Under the pieces are notes generated by a model. The model was not told the origin of the DNA, searched no databases, and worked only from the letters and a program-made list of their open reading frames with translations. A program made the translations under genes and the position numbers. From Dyadobacter sp. 3J3 (GTDB lineage: Bacteria > Bacteroidota > Bacteroidia > Cytophagales > Spirosomataceae), in NCBI RefSeq assembly GCF_009801115.1, contig NZ_VTOL01000011.1, positions 62,001-126,000 on the forward strand: a stretch of 64,000 nt of DNA, in the 5' to 3' direction. Within the stretch, counting starts at the first letter, position 1. The number at the start of each line of letters is the position of its first letter. Below are positions 37,218 through 45,599 of this stretch, in pieces.

Positions 37218-37895
37218 TTACAGTTTTATTATCTTCTTATACATACTCCCTGGTAATTTAATCTTTGCCAAGCTATCCACACTGACCTCAAAGGAATTGA
37301 AAATGTCCTTCTCCGAACTCAACTCGCTGCTGTCTTTTACCAGGATATTTGACTTCCCGATTTTATTTTTTCCATTAATCAACAGATATCCTCCGGAATT
37401 AAGTCTGGCAGATAAATTACTTATGGAATTCTCGGTCAGTAACGTGGATTTTCCTTTTTGAATTAATGTGAAATCCGTTGTTTTCCAGCCTTTTATAATG
37501 TTAACTGTATTAGCTGCATCAACTCCTGATAACTTCGGTGCGCTAATGTAGAAGACAGGTTTCGAGTCGAAATCCAAATGGCGATCCGAAGCTTCATCGG
37601 ATATTGACTTATGCGTCAGTTCCAGAGTATCACCCTTTATTTTCCAATCCAGCATTTTTCTGTCAGTGACATAATAGATTTGAAAAGTAGCGCCCGGCTG
37701 AATTTGCGTTAAACCAACTTGTTTGCCATTAATTTTTACATAACTAAATGGTTTGAGTATTTCCCTTTTATATCCGGAAAATGGATCTTTCTGATCAATT
37801 TTGTCAAATTCAGCTTTCAGTACCAGGTTTGAACCTACTACAAAAAGAAGTATTAGCGCAAGTAAACCGATAATTAAAAAATTACTTTGTTTCAT
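37218..37895 (-). CDS. GIN-domain-like (DUF2807-type) periplasmic protein
   Basis: A 225-residue protein with one N-terminal TM/signal segment (about 6-26; FLIIGLLALILLFVVGSNLVL). The mature part has repeated short beta strands (VFYISAPKLSGVDAANTVNII...LSARLNSGGYLLINGKNKIGKSNILVKDSSEL), the right-handed beta-helix-like pattern of head-GIN domains. The assignment is by pattern only. It is the last gene of the ABC-permease-GntR operon, 11 bp after the regulator. Confidence 0.65.
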   Translation of the reverse strand: MKQSNFLIIGLLALILLFVVGSNLVLKAEFDKIDQKDPFSGYKREILKPFSYVKINGKQVGLTQIQPGATFQIYYVTDRKMLDWKIKGDTLELTHKSISDEASDRHLDFDSKPVFYISAPKLSGVDAANTVNIIKGWKTTDFTLIQKGKSTLLTENSISNLSARLNSGGYLLINGKNKIGKSNILVKDSSELSSEKDIFNSFEVSVDSLAKIKLPGSMYKKIIKL

Positions 37896-37906
37896 GATTT
37901 TTCGAG

Positions 37907-38287
37907 TTAATTCGTGACAGGATAGGTTTCCGAAATGAATTTGGTGTAACGACGGGATACTTCTTCCATACTGATATTGAGCATGTAAAGTGTCCGGAAA
38001 AAATCGGGAAGTTCACTTTCCATAAATCGCTCCTTCCGGTAAGCAAGTATCCGCTCGTTTGCCTGTTCTTCTACTGAATAACCGATGCCTCTTTTTGTAA
38101 ATATGATCTCTTTGTTTTGCAAAAATTCATAGGCCCGCATGACCGTATTCGGATTTACTTCCATCATACCGGCAAGATCCCTCACCGATGCAATACGTTG
38201 CCCGGCCGGCCATTTTCCAAGTAATATCTGCTCACAGATATAGTCGGCGATCTGGAGGTAAATGGATTGTTTATCTTTAAATTCCAT
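37907..38287 (-). CDS. YtrA-type GntR transcriptional regulator
   Basis: A 126-residue DNA-binding repressor of the short GntR (YtrA) group: winged HTH at about 10-70 (IYLQIADYICEQILLGKWPAGQRIASVRDLA, then NPNTVMRAYEFL), and a short C-terminal helical tail in place of an effector domain. The ATG at 38287 (MEFKDKQSIYLQ) is chosen over 38341 because it starts the HTH normally and does not overlap the permease gene. In this group the operator is usually an inverted repeat at the start of the ABC operon, and one is seen at 40040-40065. Confidence 0.9.
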   Translation of the reverse strand: MEFKDKQSIYLQIADYICEQILLGKWPAGQRIASVRDLAGMMEVNPNTVMRAYEFLQNKEIIFTKRGIGYSVEEQANERILAYRKERFMESELPDFFRTLYMLNISMEEVSRRYTKFISETYPVTN

Positions 38288-38298
38288 GTGTCGAATTA

Positions 38299-39087
38299 TT
38301 AAATTTCTTTCTCTTTCAGGCGCAGATAGGTAATGAACCAAAGGCTTAAAAGAACAAGTGCCGGAAAAATGTATAAGTAAGGCTGGAAAGTGTCAGGATA
38401 GCTTACCTGGAAATATTTGAAGTCTTTGCCAAAATTCCAGAGTTGCCACCCTGTAAGAGGAAAGGTTACCACTTTGTCAAAATTGCCTGTCATCATGTTT
38501 GCTAACGTTATTTGTAGAATCCCGACAACGACATAAACACCAATAGCAGAGGCCGCTGATTTGATGTAAGACGCTTTTGTAAAATAAATAGAACCAAGAA
38601 AAATAGAACCTTGAATCAGGGCATAGGAATAACAGATATATTGAATCAAATCATTCTGTAATGGGTGGTATTTATAACTGCCGGCTGGTAATTTACTATT
38701 GGCGTAATTTAAGGTTGAATAATGCAGTTCCAGATACAAGAGTAAGAGAGGAATGATAAAAAGCAAATTCAGGAGCAAGGCGCTTAGAAATTTTTCTATT
38801 GTAGAGGCGGGTATCATTAGGGCTGCCATTCCTGTTGCCGGCGATGCGTAGGATGTGAAAACGCTACTGGTGTAAAGGCTGCTTCCGAGAAACAAGATCA
38901 TGAAAAGTGCAATGTAATGAAGCCCTTCAAAAAGACCCTTATAAGTGTTGGAAGTTGTGACTGGAAGCATGAGGAATAAAAGTACTCCAACAAGTAAAGC
39001 AGCTGTGCCCAGATTATTTTTTCCTTTTTCGGCCAGATCCAGTTTGAGCATTAAGCCAAAACGGTGAAAGTTAAATGTCTGATTCAT
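38299..39087 (-). CDS. ABC transporter membrane protein
   Basis: A 262-residue membrane protein. The ATG at 39087 (MNQTFNFHRFGLML) gives a short cytoplasmic start before six hydrophobic segments (LGTAALLVGVLLFLMLP, YIALFMILFLGSSLYTS, LLNLLFIIPLLLLYLEL, YSYALIQGSIFLGSIYF, AIGVYVVVGILQITLA and YLYIFPALVLLSLWF), the layout of ABC-2-like permeases. It pairs with the upstream ATPase (106-bp gap) and precedes the GntR regulator by 11 bp. The substrate is unknown. Confidence 0.78.
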   Translation of the reverse strand: MNQTFNFHRFGLMLKLDLAEKGKNNLGTAALLVGVLLFLMLPVTTSNTYKGLFEGLHYIALFMILFLGSSLYTSSVFTSYASPATGMAALMIPASTIEKFLSALLLNLLFIIPLLLLYLELHYSTLNYANSKLPAGSYKYHPLQNDLIQYICYSYALIQGSIFLGSIYFTKASYIKSAASAIGVYVVVGILQITLANMMTGNFDKVVTFPLTGWQLWNFGKDFKYFQVSYPDTFQPYLYIFPALVLLSLWFITYLRLKEKEI

Positions 39088-39193
39088 AGGGTAAAGTTGG
39101 ATAATAAGTGAACCGGAAGAAATGCCGGAAATGTGTATCGGATCAGGAAAAGCAAAAATGTCATAAGGAAGATGAATATAATTTTCATGGCCT

Positions 39194-40027
39194 TTAATTA
39201 AAAATAGATTTGATACGGGCAGGGTTTTCCATGACGGCATTGAACAATTGTTCCAGGTCAACGCGGCTTTCCATTTGTTCTGAATTTTCGAAAACAGCGT
39301 TGTATCCTCTTAGGGAAGGTTCTGAATAAAGTACTCTTTGATCGTATTCAACGTTTGCAAGTGTTCCAAAATAAAGTCTTTCGGCAACTATATCCAGGCT
39401 ATGCTGTATCAAAATTTTACTATCTTCAAGAATGATGATTGAATCGATAAGATTGTCGAGATCTCTTACCTGATGTGTCGATATTAAGATAAGCCGCTCG
39501 GGATTCAGAACGTTTGATACTACTTTTCTGAACTGGCTTTTGGAAGGAATATCCAGTCCGTTGGTTGGCTCATCCATGATCAGCACTTTTGTATTGGTAG
39601 CAAGTGCAAAAGCGATCAGTACTTTTTTCTTCTGTCCGTACGACATACCCGTCAGTTTATTATTTTCCGGAATATCAAATTCAGCGATGTAACCCAGAAA
39701 CTGATTTTTGTCGAAATTTGGATAAAACGGAGAAAGCATTTCCAGATATTTAGTCATCGTAACAGACGGAAGATAGATCTCTTCCGGAAGGAAAAAGATG
39801 TCCTGTAAAAAGGCCGGTTCACGTTTCCTTGGTTCGCGTCCTGATACATCAATCGTCCCTTCCAGTGGAAAAAGCAGACCAGCAATATTGCGCAGTAAAC
39901 TTGATTTTCCTGCACCATTTTTTCCGAGCAATCCATAGATATGTCCCGGATCAAGTTTCAAGGATAAATCGGTAAATAACTTTTTCTGTTTACTGTATCC
40001 AAAAGAAACGTTGTTAAGATGAATCAT
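39194..40027 (-). CDS. ABC transporter ATP-binding protein
   Basis: A 277-residue ATPase of the ABC-2 type: Walker A GKNGAGKSS at about 36-44, signature MSYGQKKK (an LSGGQ variant), Walker B VLIMDEPTNGLD, and ISTHQ as the H-loop. The C-terminal part (about 215-277) is a short extension. It heads the operon, and the candidate GntR operator lies 12 bp before its start. Confidence 0.93.
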   Translation of the reverse strand: MIHLNNVSFGYSKQKKLFTDLSLKLDPGHIYGLLGKNGAGKSSLLRNIAGLLFPLEGTIDVSGREPRKREPAFLQDIFFLPEEIYLPSVTMTKYLEMLSPFYPNFDKNQFLGYIAEFDIPENNKLTGMSYGQKKKVLIAFALATNTKVLIMDEPTNGLDIPSKSQFRKVVSNVLNPERLILISTHQVRDLDNLIDSIIILEDSKILIQHSLDIVAERLYFGTLANVEYDQRVLYSEPSLRGYNAVFENSEQMESRVDLEQLFNAVMENPARIKSIFN

Positions 40028-40039
40028 AGTTTAGTAATT

Positions 40040-40065
40040 TAGTGTTATAGGTAAGTAATACACTA
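40040..40065 (-). promoter_or_regulatory. Candidate GntR/YtrA operator
   Basis: TAGTGT-N14-ACACTA forms a perfect 6-bp inverted repeat, extended by TA-rich similarity inside (TAT/ATT next to the arms). It sits 12 bp upstream of the ATPase start. Long-spaced inverted repeats are typical of YtrA-type regulators, and the gene for one is in the same operon. Confidence 0.65.
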
Positions 40066-40171
40066 GCGAAGGTATCGTATAGAATTTTCAAAAGGAATAT
40101 GCGCCGCGTTATTTTTTGTTAAAAAAATTAATTGTTCAACAAATTTTTATTTCAATCAAGAATAAAATTGA

Positions 40172-40202
40172 TTTGGATGAGTTATTAAGCCATGTACTTT
40201 TG
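40172..40202 (+). promoter_or_regulatory. Promoter: TTTG-N19-TACTTTTG
   Basis: TTTG at 40172-40175 and TACTTTTG at 40195-40202 fit the Bacteroidota consensus TTTG-N19-TAnnTTTG exactly. The predicted transcript has a leader of about 75 nt to the ATG of the DUF3078 gene at 40286. Confidence 0.7.
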
Positions 40203-40285
40203 TGAAAAAAGTAACCATGCTGTGATTTCTGCCACTTTTTAGATTAAACATTGTCAATTTTAGCTTTCCCGGTTATCCTTTCAAA

Positions 40286-41263
40286 ATGAATTATTTGTCC
40301 GCGTTATTTTTAATTTTCAGTAAACGAAGTAGTATCATTATCATCCTATTATACCTGTTATCAGTAAGTTATAATACAACGCAGGCTCAGGCTCCGTATG
40401 ATTTCAGCAAACTTGTTGATTTGTCAAACGGCCTGAATACTGCAAGATTAAAAGTTGAAAAGGACACAAGCTGGCATAAAATGGAAGTGGGAGCCAACTT
40501 TAATCAGGGAAATTTCAGTCCGCAATGGACGGGTGGCGGCGTAAGTTCCGTAGGAATAGGTGTTTTGTTCAACGCCCTTTTTGAAAACAAAAAAGGCAAA
40601 AATTCATGGCGTAACGATCTTCAGACCCAGTACGGTTTTGCCAAAAATGAAGGGCAGGGTAGCCGTAAAAATATGGACCGAATCTTTTTTGATACAAAAT
40701 ACAATAGAGATCTAAGTTCAAAATGCGCGTTTTTTGCCAATATGAATTTCCAGTCTCAGTTTGCCGGCGGATTTGATTATTCCCTGAATTCAGATTCGGT
40801 GATGACTAAAAGAAAAGTTTCCAGATTTGCAGCACCCGCTTATTTTACGCAGTCAATCGGGATGGAATACAAACCAACAGACTATTTTTTCCTGGATTTC
40901 GCACCAGGTGCATTTCGTCAGACTATCGTTTGGGACAAAAATTTATATATCAACACGCCAGACCAGAATAACTATGGTGTAGCCATTGGAAAACGTATTC
41001 ATTATGAGCTGGCACTGATGCAGATCGTTGCCAATTTCAATAAGGATATCACCAAACAGATGAATTTGAAGTTTCGTTATCAGCTCTATTCCAGCCTTAT
41101 TGATCCATCAAAAATTGACAGTCGGTTAGACGCGTCTATGACTGCGAAACTCAATAAATATATGAATGTTAATTTTAGTGCAATTGCGGTTTACAATGAA
41201 GACCAAAGCGCCAACATTCAGTTGGCGCAAGGATTGAATATCGGCTTTTTATATTCATTCTGA
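40286..41263 (+). CDS. DUF3078 outer-membrane protein
   Basis: A 325-residue exported protein: signal about 15-36 (IIIILLYLLSVSYNTTQAQA), then a beta-rich barrel. FNQGNFSPQWTGGGVSSVGIGVLFNA and SWRNDLQTQYGFAKNEGQG are hallmarks of DUF3078 in Bacteroidota. The C-terminal strand ends in GLNIGFLYSF, an outer-membrane end with a terminal Phe. Its function is not known. It has its own consensus promoter. Confidence 0.88.
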   Translation: MNYLSALFLIFSKRSSIIIILLYLLSVSYNTTQAQAPYDFSKLVDLSNGLNTARLKVEKDTSWHKMEVGANFNQGNFSPQWTGGGVSSVGIGVLFNALFENKKGKNSWRNDLQTQYGFAKNEGQGSRKNMDRIFFDTKYNRDLSSKCAFFANMNFQSQFAGGFDYSLNSDSVMTKRKVSRFAAPAYFTQSIGMEYKPTDYFFLDFAPGAFRQTIVWDKNLYINTPDQNNYGVAIGKRIHYELALMQIVANFNKDITKQMNLKFRYQLYSSLIDPSKIDSRLDASMTAKLNKYMNVNFSAIAVYNEDQSANIQLAQGLNIGFLYSF

Positions 41264-41302
41264 GAAAAAAATCATTCACGAAATTCTGAGATTTGTCAGT
41301 AT

Positions 41303-42745
41303 TTAAAACTTGTAATATTTTAAATACTGATAATAAAAACCTATTCCTTTTTTGTAATCCTCGGCATTGATCCGCTCATTCACTCCGTGAAAACCTTCGG
41401 GATCTGTGAATGGAATAAACCTGAAAATCTGTTGCGTCAGCTCACTGAATGATTTGCTATCCGTAGCTCCCAAAACCAGATAAGGCGTTACAATCAGTTT
41501 GCTATCCCAGCCATTTATGGTATTCTGCATGTGCGTGAAACTCGCATGATTGACGTCTGCGACCTGTTTTGGATTTGTCCCAACAGACCTTGCCGTGATT
41601 TCTACTTTATCATTTCCAATCACTTTTTTGACATAAGCAACTACGTCCTCACGGGTTGTACCAGGTTGTGTCCGGAAATTAACGGTTGCATTTGCCTGCC
41701 CGGGAACAACATTGTCCTTAATCCCGGCTTTGAAAATGGTGGTTGCCGTAGTGGTTCTGATCATGGCATTCCCCGCCGCAGAACCTTTGTAGGCGTCGAA
41801 TATTAAAGGCCTGAAAATGGATCTGTTCGCCATAGCCATTTTGTTGACAAAGGACATTTCCGGGCCGACATAATCAAGAAAAGAATTGAGGACATAACCC
41901 ATTTCCTCAGGGAATGGATTTTCTTTCAGTTTAACAACCGCTTTCGCCATTTCATCAATAGCAGTCTCTTTTTCAGGCATGGAAGAATGTCCTCCCGGAA
42001 TATTAATCTGTAAATCAAGCGTCACATACCCTTTTTCAGCAATACCGACGATAGCGACAGGCTTTGTCAATCCGGGAATTTTATTTTTCGTGATTATTCC
42101 ACCTTCATCCACCACGACGCCTGGCTTAATATTTCTTGCTTTAAAAAGATCAGCAATGGATTTGGCTCCTTTTCCGCCAACTTCTTCGTCGTGTCCCATC
42201 GCAATATAAATGTCATTTTCCGGAACAAATCCTTCTCTCATCAGTGCTTCCACACCTTCCAAAAGAGCCATTAGACTTCCTTTATCATCGATTGTACCTC
42301 TTCCATAAACAAAACCATTTTTAAGTTCACCCGCAAAAGGTCCGGCATCCCATTTTTTTATTGTTGCCTCTTCAATCGGAACCACGTCCTGATGTGCCAT
42401 CATAACCAGCGGACTTCCTGCCGACGATTTCCCTTTCCAATGTAACAAAAGACTATATTTATGTACTTTTTCAACGGTTACCGTTTTAAAAATAGTTGGA
42501 AAAGATTTCATCAGAAATGAATGAAAACCAAGAAAGGCAGCGCTATCAAGTTTACTCGAATCTTCAAAGGAAACTGTTTGATAGGTAATGGCTTGCTGCA
42601 ACCTGGACACGGAAGAATCGGAAGCTGCAAAAGCTGGCTTTTCAGGTGCGGAAAGTTGTTTGGATTTGAAGGTAAAAGTGTTGAAAAGAATGATGACCAT
42701 GAATAACAAAACTGCAATACCAAGGAATAGGAGGACTTTCTTCAT
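41303..42745 (-). CDS. M20 family metallopeptidase (PM20D1-like)
   Basis: A 480-residue di-zinc hydrolase with an N-terminal membrane anchor/signal (about 3-23; VLLFLGIAVLLFMVIILF). Metal ligands and catalysis are marked by His118 (MMAHQD), Asp153 (GTIDDKG), Glu187/Glu188 (GHDEEVGG) and the C-terminal GFHGVNERI. The dimerisation domain is inserted in the middle. The best family fit is the carboxypeptidase/N-acyl-amino-acid group; the substrate cannot be told. Monocistronic. Confidence 0.9.
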   Translation of the reverse strand: MKKVLLFLGIAVLLFMVIILFNTFTFKSKQLSAPEKPAFAASDSSVSRLQQAITYQTVSFEDSSKLDSAAFLGFHSFLMKSFPTIFKTVTVEKVHKYSLLLHWKGKSSAGSPLVMMAHQDVVPIEEATIKKWDAGPFAGELKNGFVYGRGTIDDKGSLMALLEGVEALMREGFVPENDIYIAMGHDEEVGGKGAKSIADLFKARNIKPGVVVDEGGIITKNKIPGLTKPVAIVGIAEKGYVTLDLQINIPGGHSSMPEKETAIDEMAKAVVKLKENPFPEEMGYVLNSFLDYVGPEMSFVNKMAMANRSIFRPLIFDAYKGSAAGNAMIRTTTATTIFKAGIKDNVVPGQANATVNFRTQPGTTREDVVAYVKKVIGNDKVEITARSVGTNPKQVADVNHASFTHMQNTINGWDSKLIVTPYLVLGATDSKSFSELTQQIFRFIPFTDPEGFHGVNERINAEDYKKGIGFYYQYLKYYKF

Positions 42746-43084
42746 GATGACGACCAGAAAAATAGTTGATTTAGCCTTAAGTTGATATATTTATTTGAAA
42801 CCACCTAATGCTTTTTGGATGAAACTGGGTGAAATGCTATTGAGTATAAGTATTTTCCCTTTATTTGCTTATTTTCAGTTGTTTATCAGTTATTTTTTTC
42901 TGCACAAAAAATCAGCACCTCGTTTTTTGAATTTTGCTTGAACAAAAAAGACATGTGCTAATAAAATTGCTGGGATGTGAAACTTACTTTTGAGAAAGAA
43001 AAGAAATGTAATTTTTTAAACTTTATACGTTATACGCAGACAAAATAGAATCTGGATTTGAAAAATACCGGATCTCTTCTAATG
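42746..43084. other. 339-bp intergenic region
   Basis: AT-rich, with no open frame of note and no strong hairpin. It should contain the promoter of the M20 peptidase (minus strand) and the end of the nagB transcript. I see no clear element. Confidence 0.5.
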
Positions 43085-43831
43085 CTAAATTACATTTTTC
43101 GAAAGCAAACTTGCCGATGCCTTATCGAGATAAAAAGTACAATCAGGATGGCTTTGTAAAATGCTGGCCGGGAACATATTACTGATCTCGTTTTCCAGGC
43201 TGTTTTTTACTGCAAGGGCTTTTCTTTCATCCGGAACGGAGCAAATGATATGTTTTGATTTCATGATTTGTTTGACAGACATACTGATGGCCTGTTTTGG
43301 AACCTCTTCCAGCGTGGCAAACCAGCCTTCGTTCATTTGTTGTATACGGCATTGCTCATCTAGATTTACAATCAGATAAGGTTTTTTAGTATCAAAATCG
43401 GCAGGTGGATCGTTGAATGCAAGATGCCCGTTTTCCCCTACGCCTACGAGCGCTACATCAACGGGATGTCCGGTGATCAAGTCATCAAGCCGAACCGTTT
43501 CTATTTCCGCATCTTCATCTCCATTAATTAAAAAAACATTTTTCAAGACAGGCACAATGGACAGAAAACGTTCCTTGAGATATTTTCTGAAACTTGCCGG
43601 ATGTGTGATTTTCATACCAATATATTCATCCAGATGAAACATCGTAACCTTTGCCCAGTCAATTCCGTCTTCTTTGATCAGTTGACTCAAAGTCTCAAAC
43701 TGACTTGTACCGGTCGCCAGGATGACATTGGCATATCCTTTTTCACCAATAGCCAGGCGGATGAGCTCGGCAGTATGTTTTCCGGCCTTATGACCAAGCG
43801 CAGTATTCGTTTCAGAGATGACGATTTTCAT
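43085..43831 (-). CDS. nagB: Glucosamine-6-phosphate deaminase (NagB family)
   Basis: A 248-residue member of the NagB/6-phosphogluconolactonase fold. ILATGTSQFETL binds phosphate, HLDEYIG holds the catalytic Asp, and VGENGHLAFNDP is the family signature with the catalytic His. It would convert glucosamine-6-phosphate to fructose-6-phosphate and ammonia. The length is close to the standard. It is 46 bp downstream of a GH109-type gene on the same strand, which supports an amino-sugar role. A related deaminase of slightly different substrate is possible. Confidence 0.85.
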   Translation of the reverse strand: MKIVISETNTALGHKAGKHTAELIRLAIGEKGYANVILATGTSQFETLSQLIKEDGIDWAKVTMFHLDEYIGMKITHPASFRKYLKERFLSIVPVLKNVFLINGDEDAEIETVRLDDLITGHPVDVALVGVGENGHLAFNDPPADFDTKKPYLIVNLDEQCRIQQMNEGWFATLEEVPKQAISMSVKQIMKSKHIICSVPDERKALAVKNSLENEISNMFPASILQSHPDCTFYLDKASASLLSKNVI

Positions 43832-43877
43832 AAATAGTTTTATACTGATTCAGGATGCCAAAGATGTTAAAATTATA

Positions 43878-45296
43878 TCAGGATTTTACTTTTGTATCAC
43901 CGCCTGTAACCAGAGAAATATCAACCGGTTTGTTTGTTTTCCACGACCCCGAGGTAAAATCCGGGATATCAATGGGCGCGGAACGGTTGGCCACCGACCA
44001 CTCCGTAAGTGGCGAAATGACACTCCATGAAGCCGCATCATACACATCCTGATCCAGCGCAAGGCCATTTCTCAAACAATCGATCAGCCGCCAGTCCATC
44101 AGAAAATCCATACCTCCATGGCCACCGACTTTTTGTGCAAGTTCGCCGATTCTTTTTACGATTTCAGGCTCATATTTTTTCTCAAGCACCTTGTATTCTT
44201 CTTCGGTAAACCATTCATGGCCTTGTGATATCCGGCCCGGAAGCGGATATTTCTGCGCAGCGCCTTTTGTTCCGCTGATAAGATGTATGCGAGAATAAGG
44301 CCTCGGAGAACTTACATCGTGCTGGATCATGATCGTTTTTCCTTTTTGGGTGCGTATGGTGGTGGTGTTCATGTTTCCACGGAAAGATTTTCCGGCAAAT
44401 TCTTTGAAATCGGGATCTTCAACGGCCATTTTATGTGCCCGGTCTGCAAGCATAAAATCGTTGCTGGCCATAGAAACCAGATAATCCATTTTATCACCGC
44501 GGTTTATATCCAAAACCTGCGCTACCGGCCCAAGTCCGTGTGTCGGGTACAGGTTACCGTTTCGCTCATTTTCTCTCAATCGCCATAAGTTATAACGTGT
44601 GTTTTTGTCAAAAAACGAATTGTAAATATCATGAATATATGCGCCTTCTACATGCACAATTTCTCCAAAAAATCCCTGACGTGCCATGTTTAAAGTCAGT
44701 AATTCAAAAAAATCATAACAACAGTTTTCAAGCATCATACAATGCTTTTTGGTATGCTCAGAAGTCTCAACAAGTTTCCAGCAGTCATCTACGGTGATGG
44801 CAATCGGGATTTCACAGGCCACATGTTTTCCGTGTTCCATAGCATAGGTTGCCATTTTTGCATGGAGATTCCACGGTGTACAAATATAGATCAGGTCGAT
44901 ATCATCCCGCTCGCACACCTTTTTCCATGCATCTTCACTTCCTGAATAAACGGTAGGATTGTGACTGGTTCCTTCAAATTTCTTTTTGGCATTAACTGCT
45001 TTTTCTGGACGAATATCACAAAGTGCCTTAACTTCCACATTTTCCAAAAAAACAATACGCTGGATGGCGCCGCCACCTCTGTTGCCAAGTCCTATATAAC
45101 CAATCCGGACAGTATCGATTTTTGGTGCTGCATAACCGCTCATGTTGAATTTTTGCTTGTGAGGTTTTGAAGCGGTTTGCCGCATTTTAAAGTCATCATA
45201 CTCTTTTTGATCCAAAGCATAACTTGGCTCTAAACCAGTGCCAATCAACCCAAAACTTCCTAATCCTGTCAGTTTTAAAAATTTCCGTTTGTCCAT
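43878..45296 (-). CDS. GH109-type Gfo/Idh/MocA oxidoreductase-fold glycosidase
   Basis: A 472-residue protein with an NAD-binding Rossmann start (IGYIGLGNRGGGAIQ, about 68-82), EIPIAITVDD, and a C-terminal pattern of glycoside hydrolase family 109 (YPTHGLGPVAQVLDINRGD, SGTKGAAQKYP, GGHGGMDFLMDWR, DVYDAASWSVISPLTEWSV). Family 109 removes N-acetylgalactosamine using NAD. The N-terminus MDKRKFLKLTGLGSFGL resembles a Tat signal but has Lys-Arg instead of Arg-Arg. It is upstream of nagB in the same operon. Confidence 0.87.
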   Translation of the reverse strand: MDKRKFLKLTGLGSFGLIGTGLEPSYALDQKEYDDFKMRQTASKPHKQKFNMSGYAAPKIDTVRIGYIGLGNRGGGAIQRIVFLENVEVKALCDIRPEKAVNAKKKFEGTSHNPTVYSGSEDAWKKVCERDDIDLIYICTPWNLHAKMATYAMEHGKHVACEIPIAITVDDCWKLVETSEHTKKHCMMLENCCYDFFELLTLNMARQGFFGEIVHVEGAYIHDIYNSFFDKNTRYNLWRLRENERNGNLYPTHGLGPVAQVLDINRGDKMDYLVSMASNDFMLADRAHKMAVEDPDFKEFAGKSFRGNMNTTTIRTQKGKTIMIQHDVSSPRPYSRIHLISGTKGAAQKYPLPGRISQGHEWFTEEEYKVLEKKYEPEIVKRIGELAQKVGGHGGMDFLMDWRLIDCLRNGLALDQDVYDAASWSVISPLTEWSVANRSAPIDIPDFTSGSWKTNKPVDISLVTGGDTKVKS

Positions 45297-45599
45297 TTTT
45301 TAAGTTGTTAGGCGTTGGTCAAGTTGTTTATACAAGAATACTAAAAAACGCTGTTTAAGTACCAGCGTAAAGGATCAAATTTTCCGGAATTTTGCTTGGG
45401 GCAATCCGTCCGACGGCTTTTTTTTGATGTCTTACTGGTTAAAATAGGTCAGAAAAATATTTCTCAACCGGCACATAGCTTATAATATCGTATTCAGTTC
45501 CAATTTCACTAGTTCTTGGAAAATGTTAGTCCGGTTTACAAGGAAGAATGCGTCAATATTTCTGTAATCAGGATGTATCTTTTATTCTAAATTCTGAGG
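45297..45599. other. 303-bp intergenic region
   Basis: AT-rich spacer between the GH109 gene start and the TonB receptor stop, both on the minus strand. No clear promoter box or terminator hairpin was found, so whether the receptor and the GH109-nagB pair form one unit is open. Confidence 0.45.
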
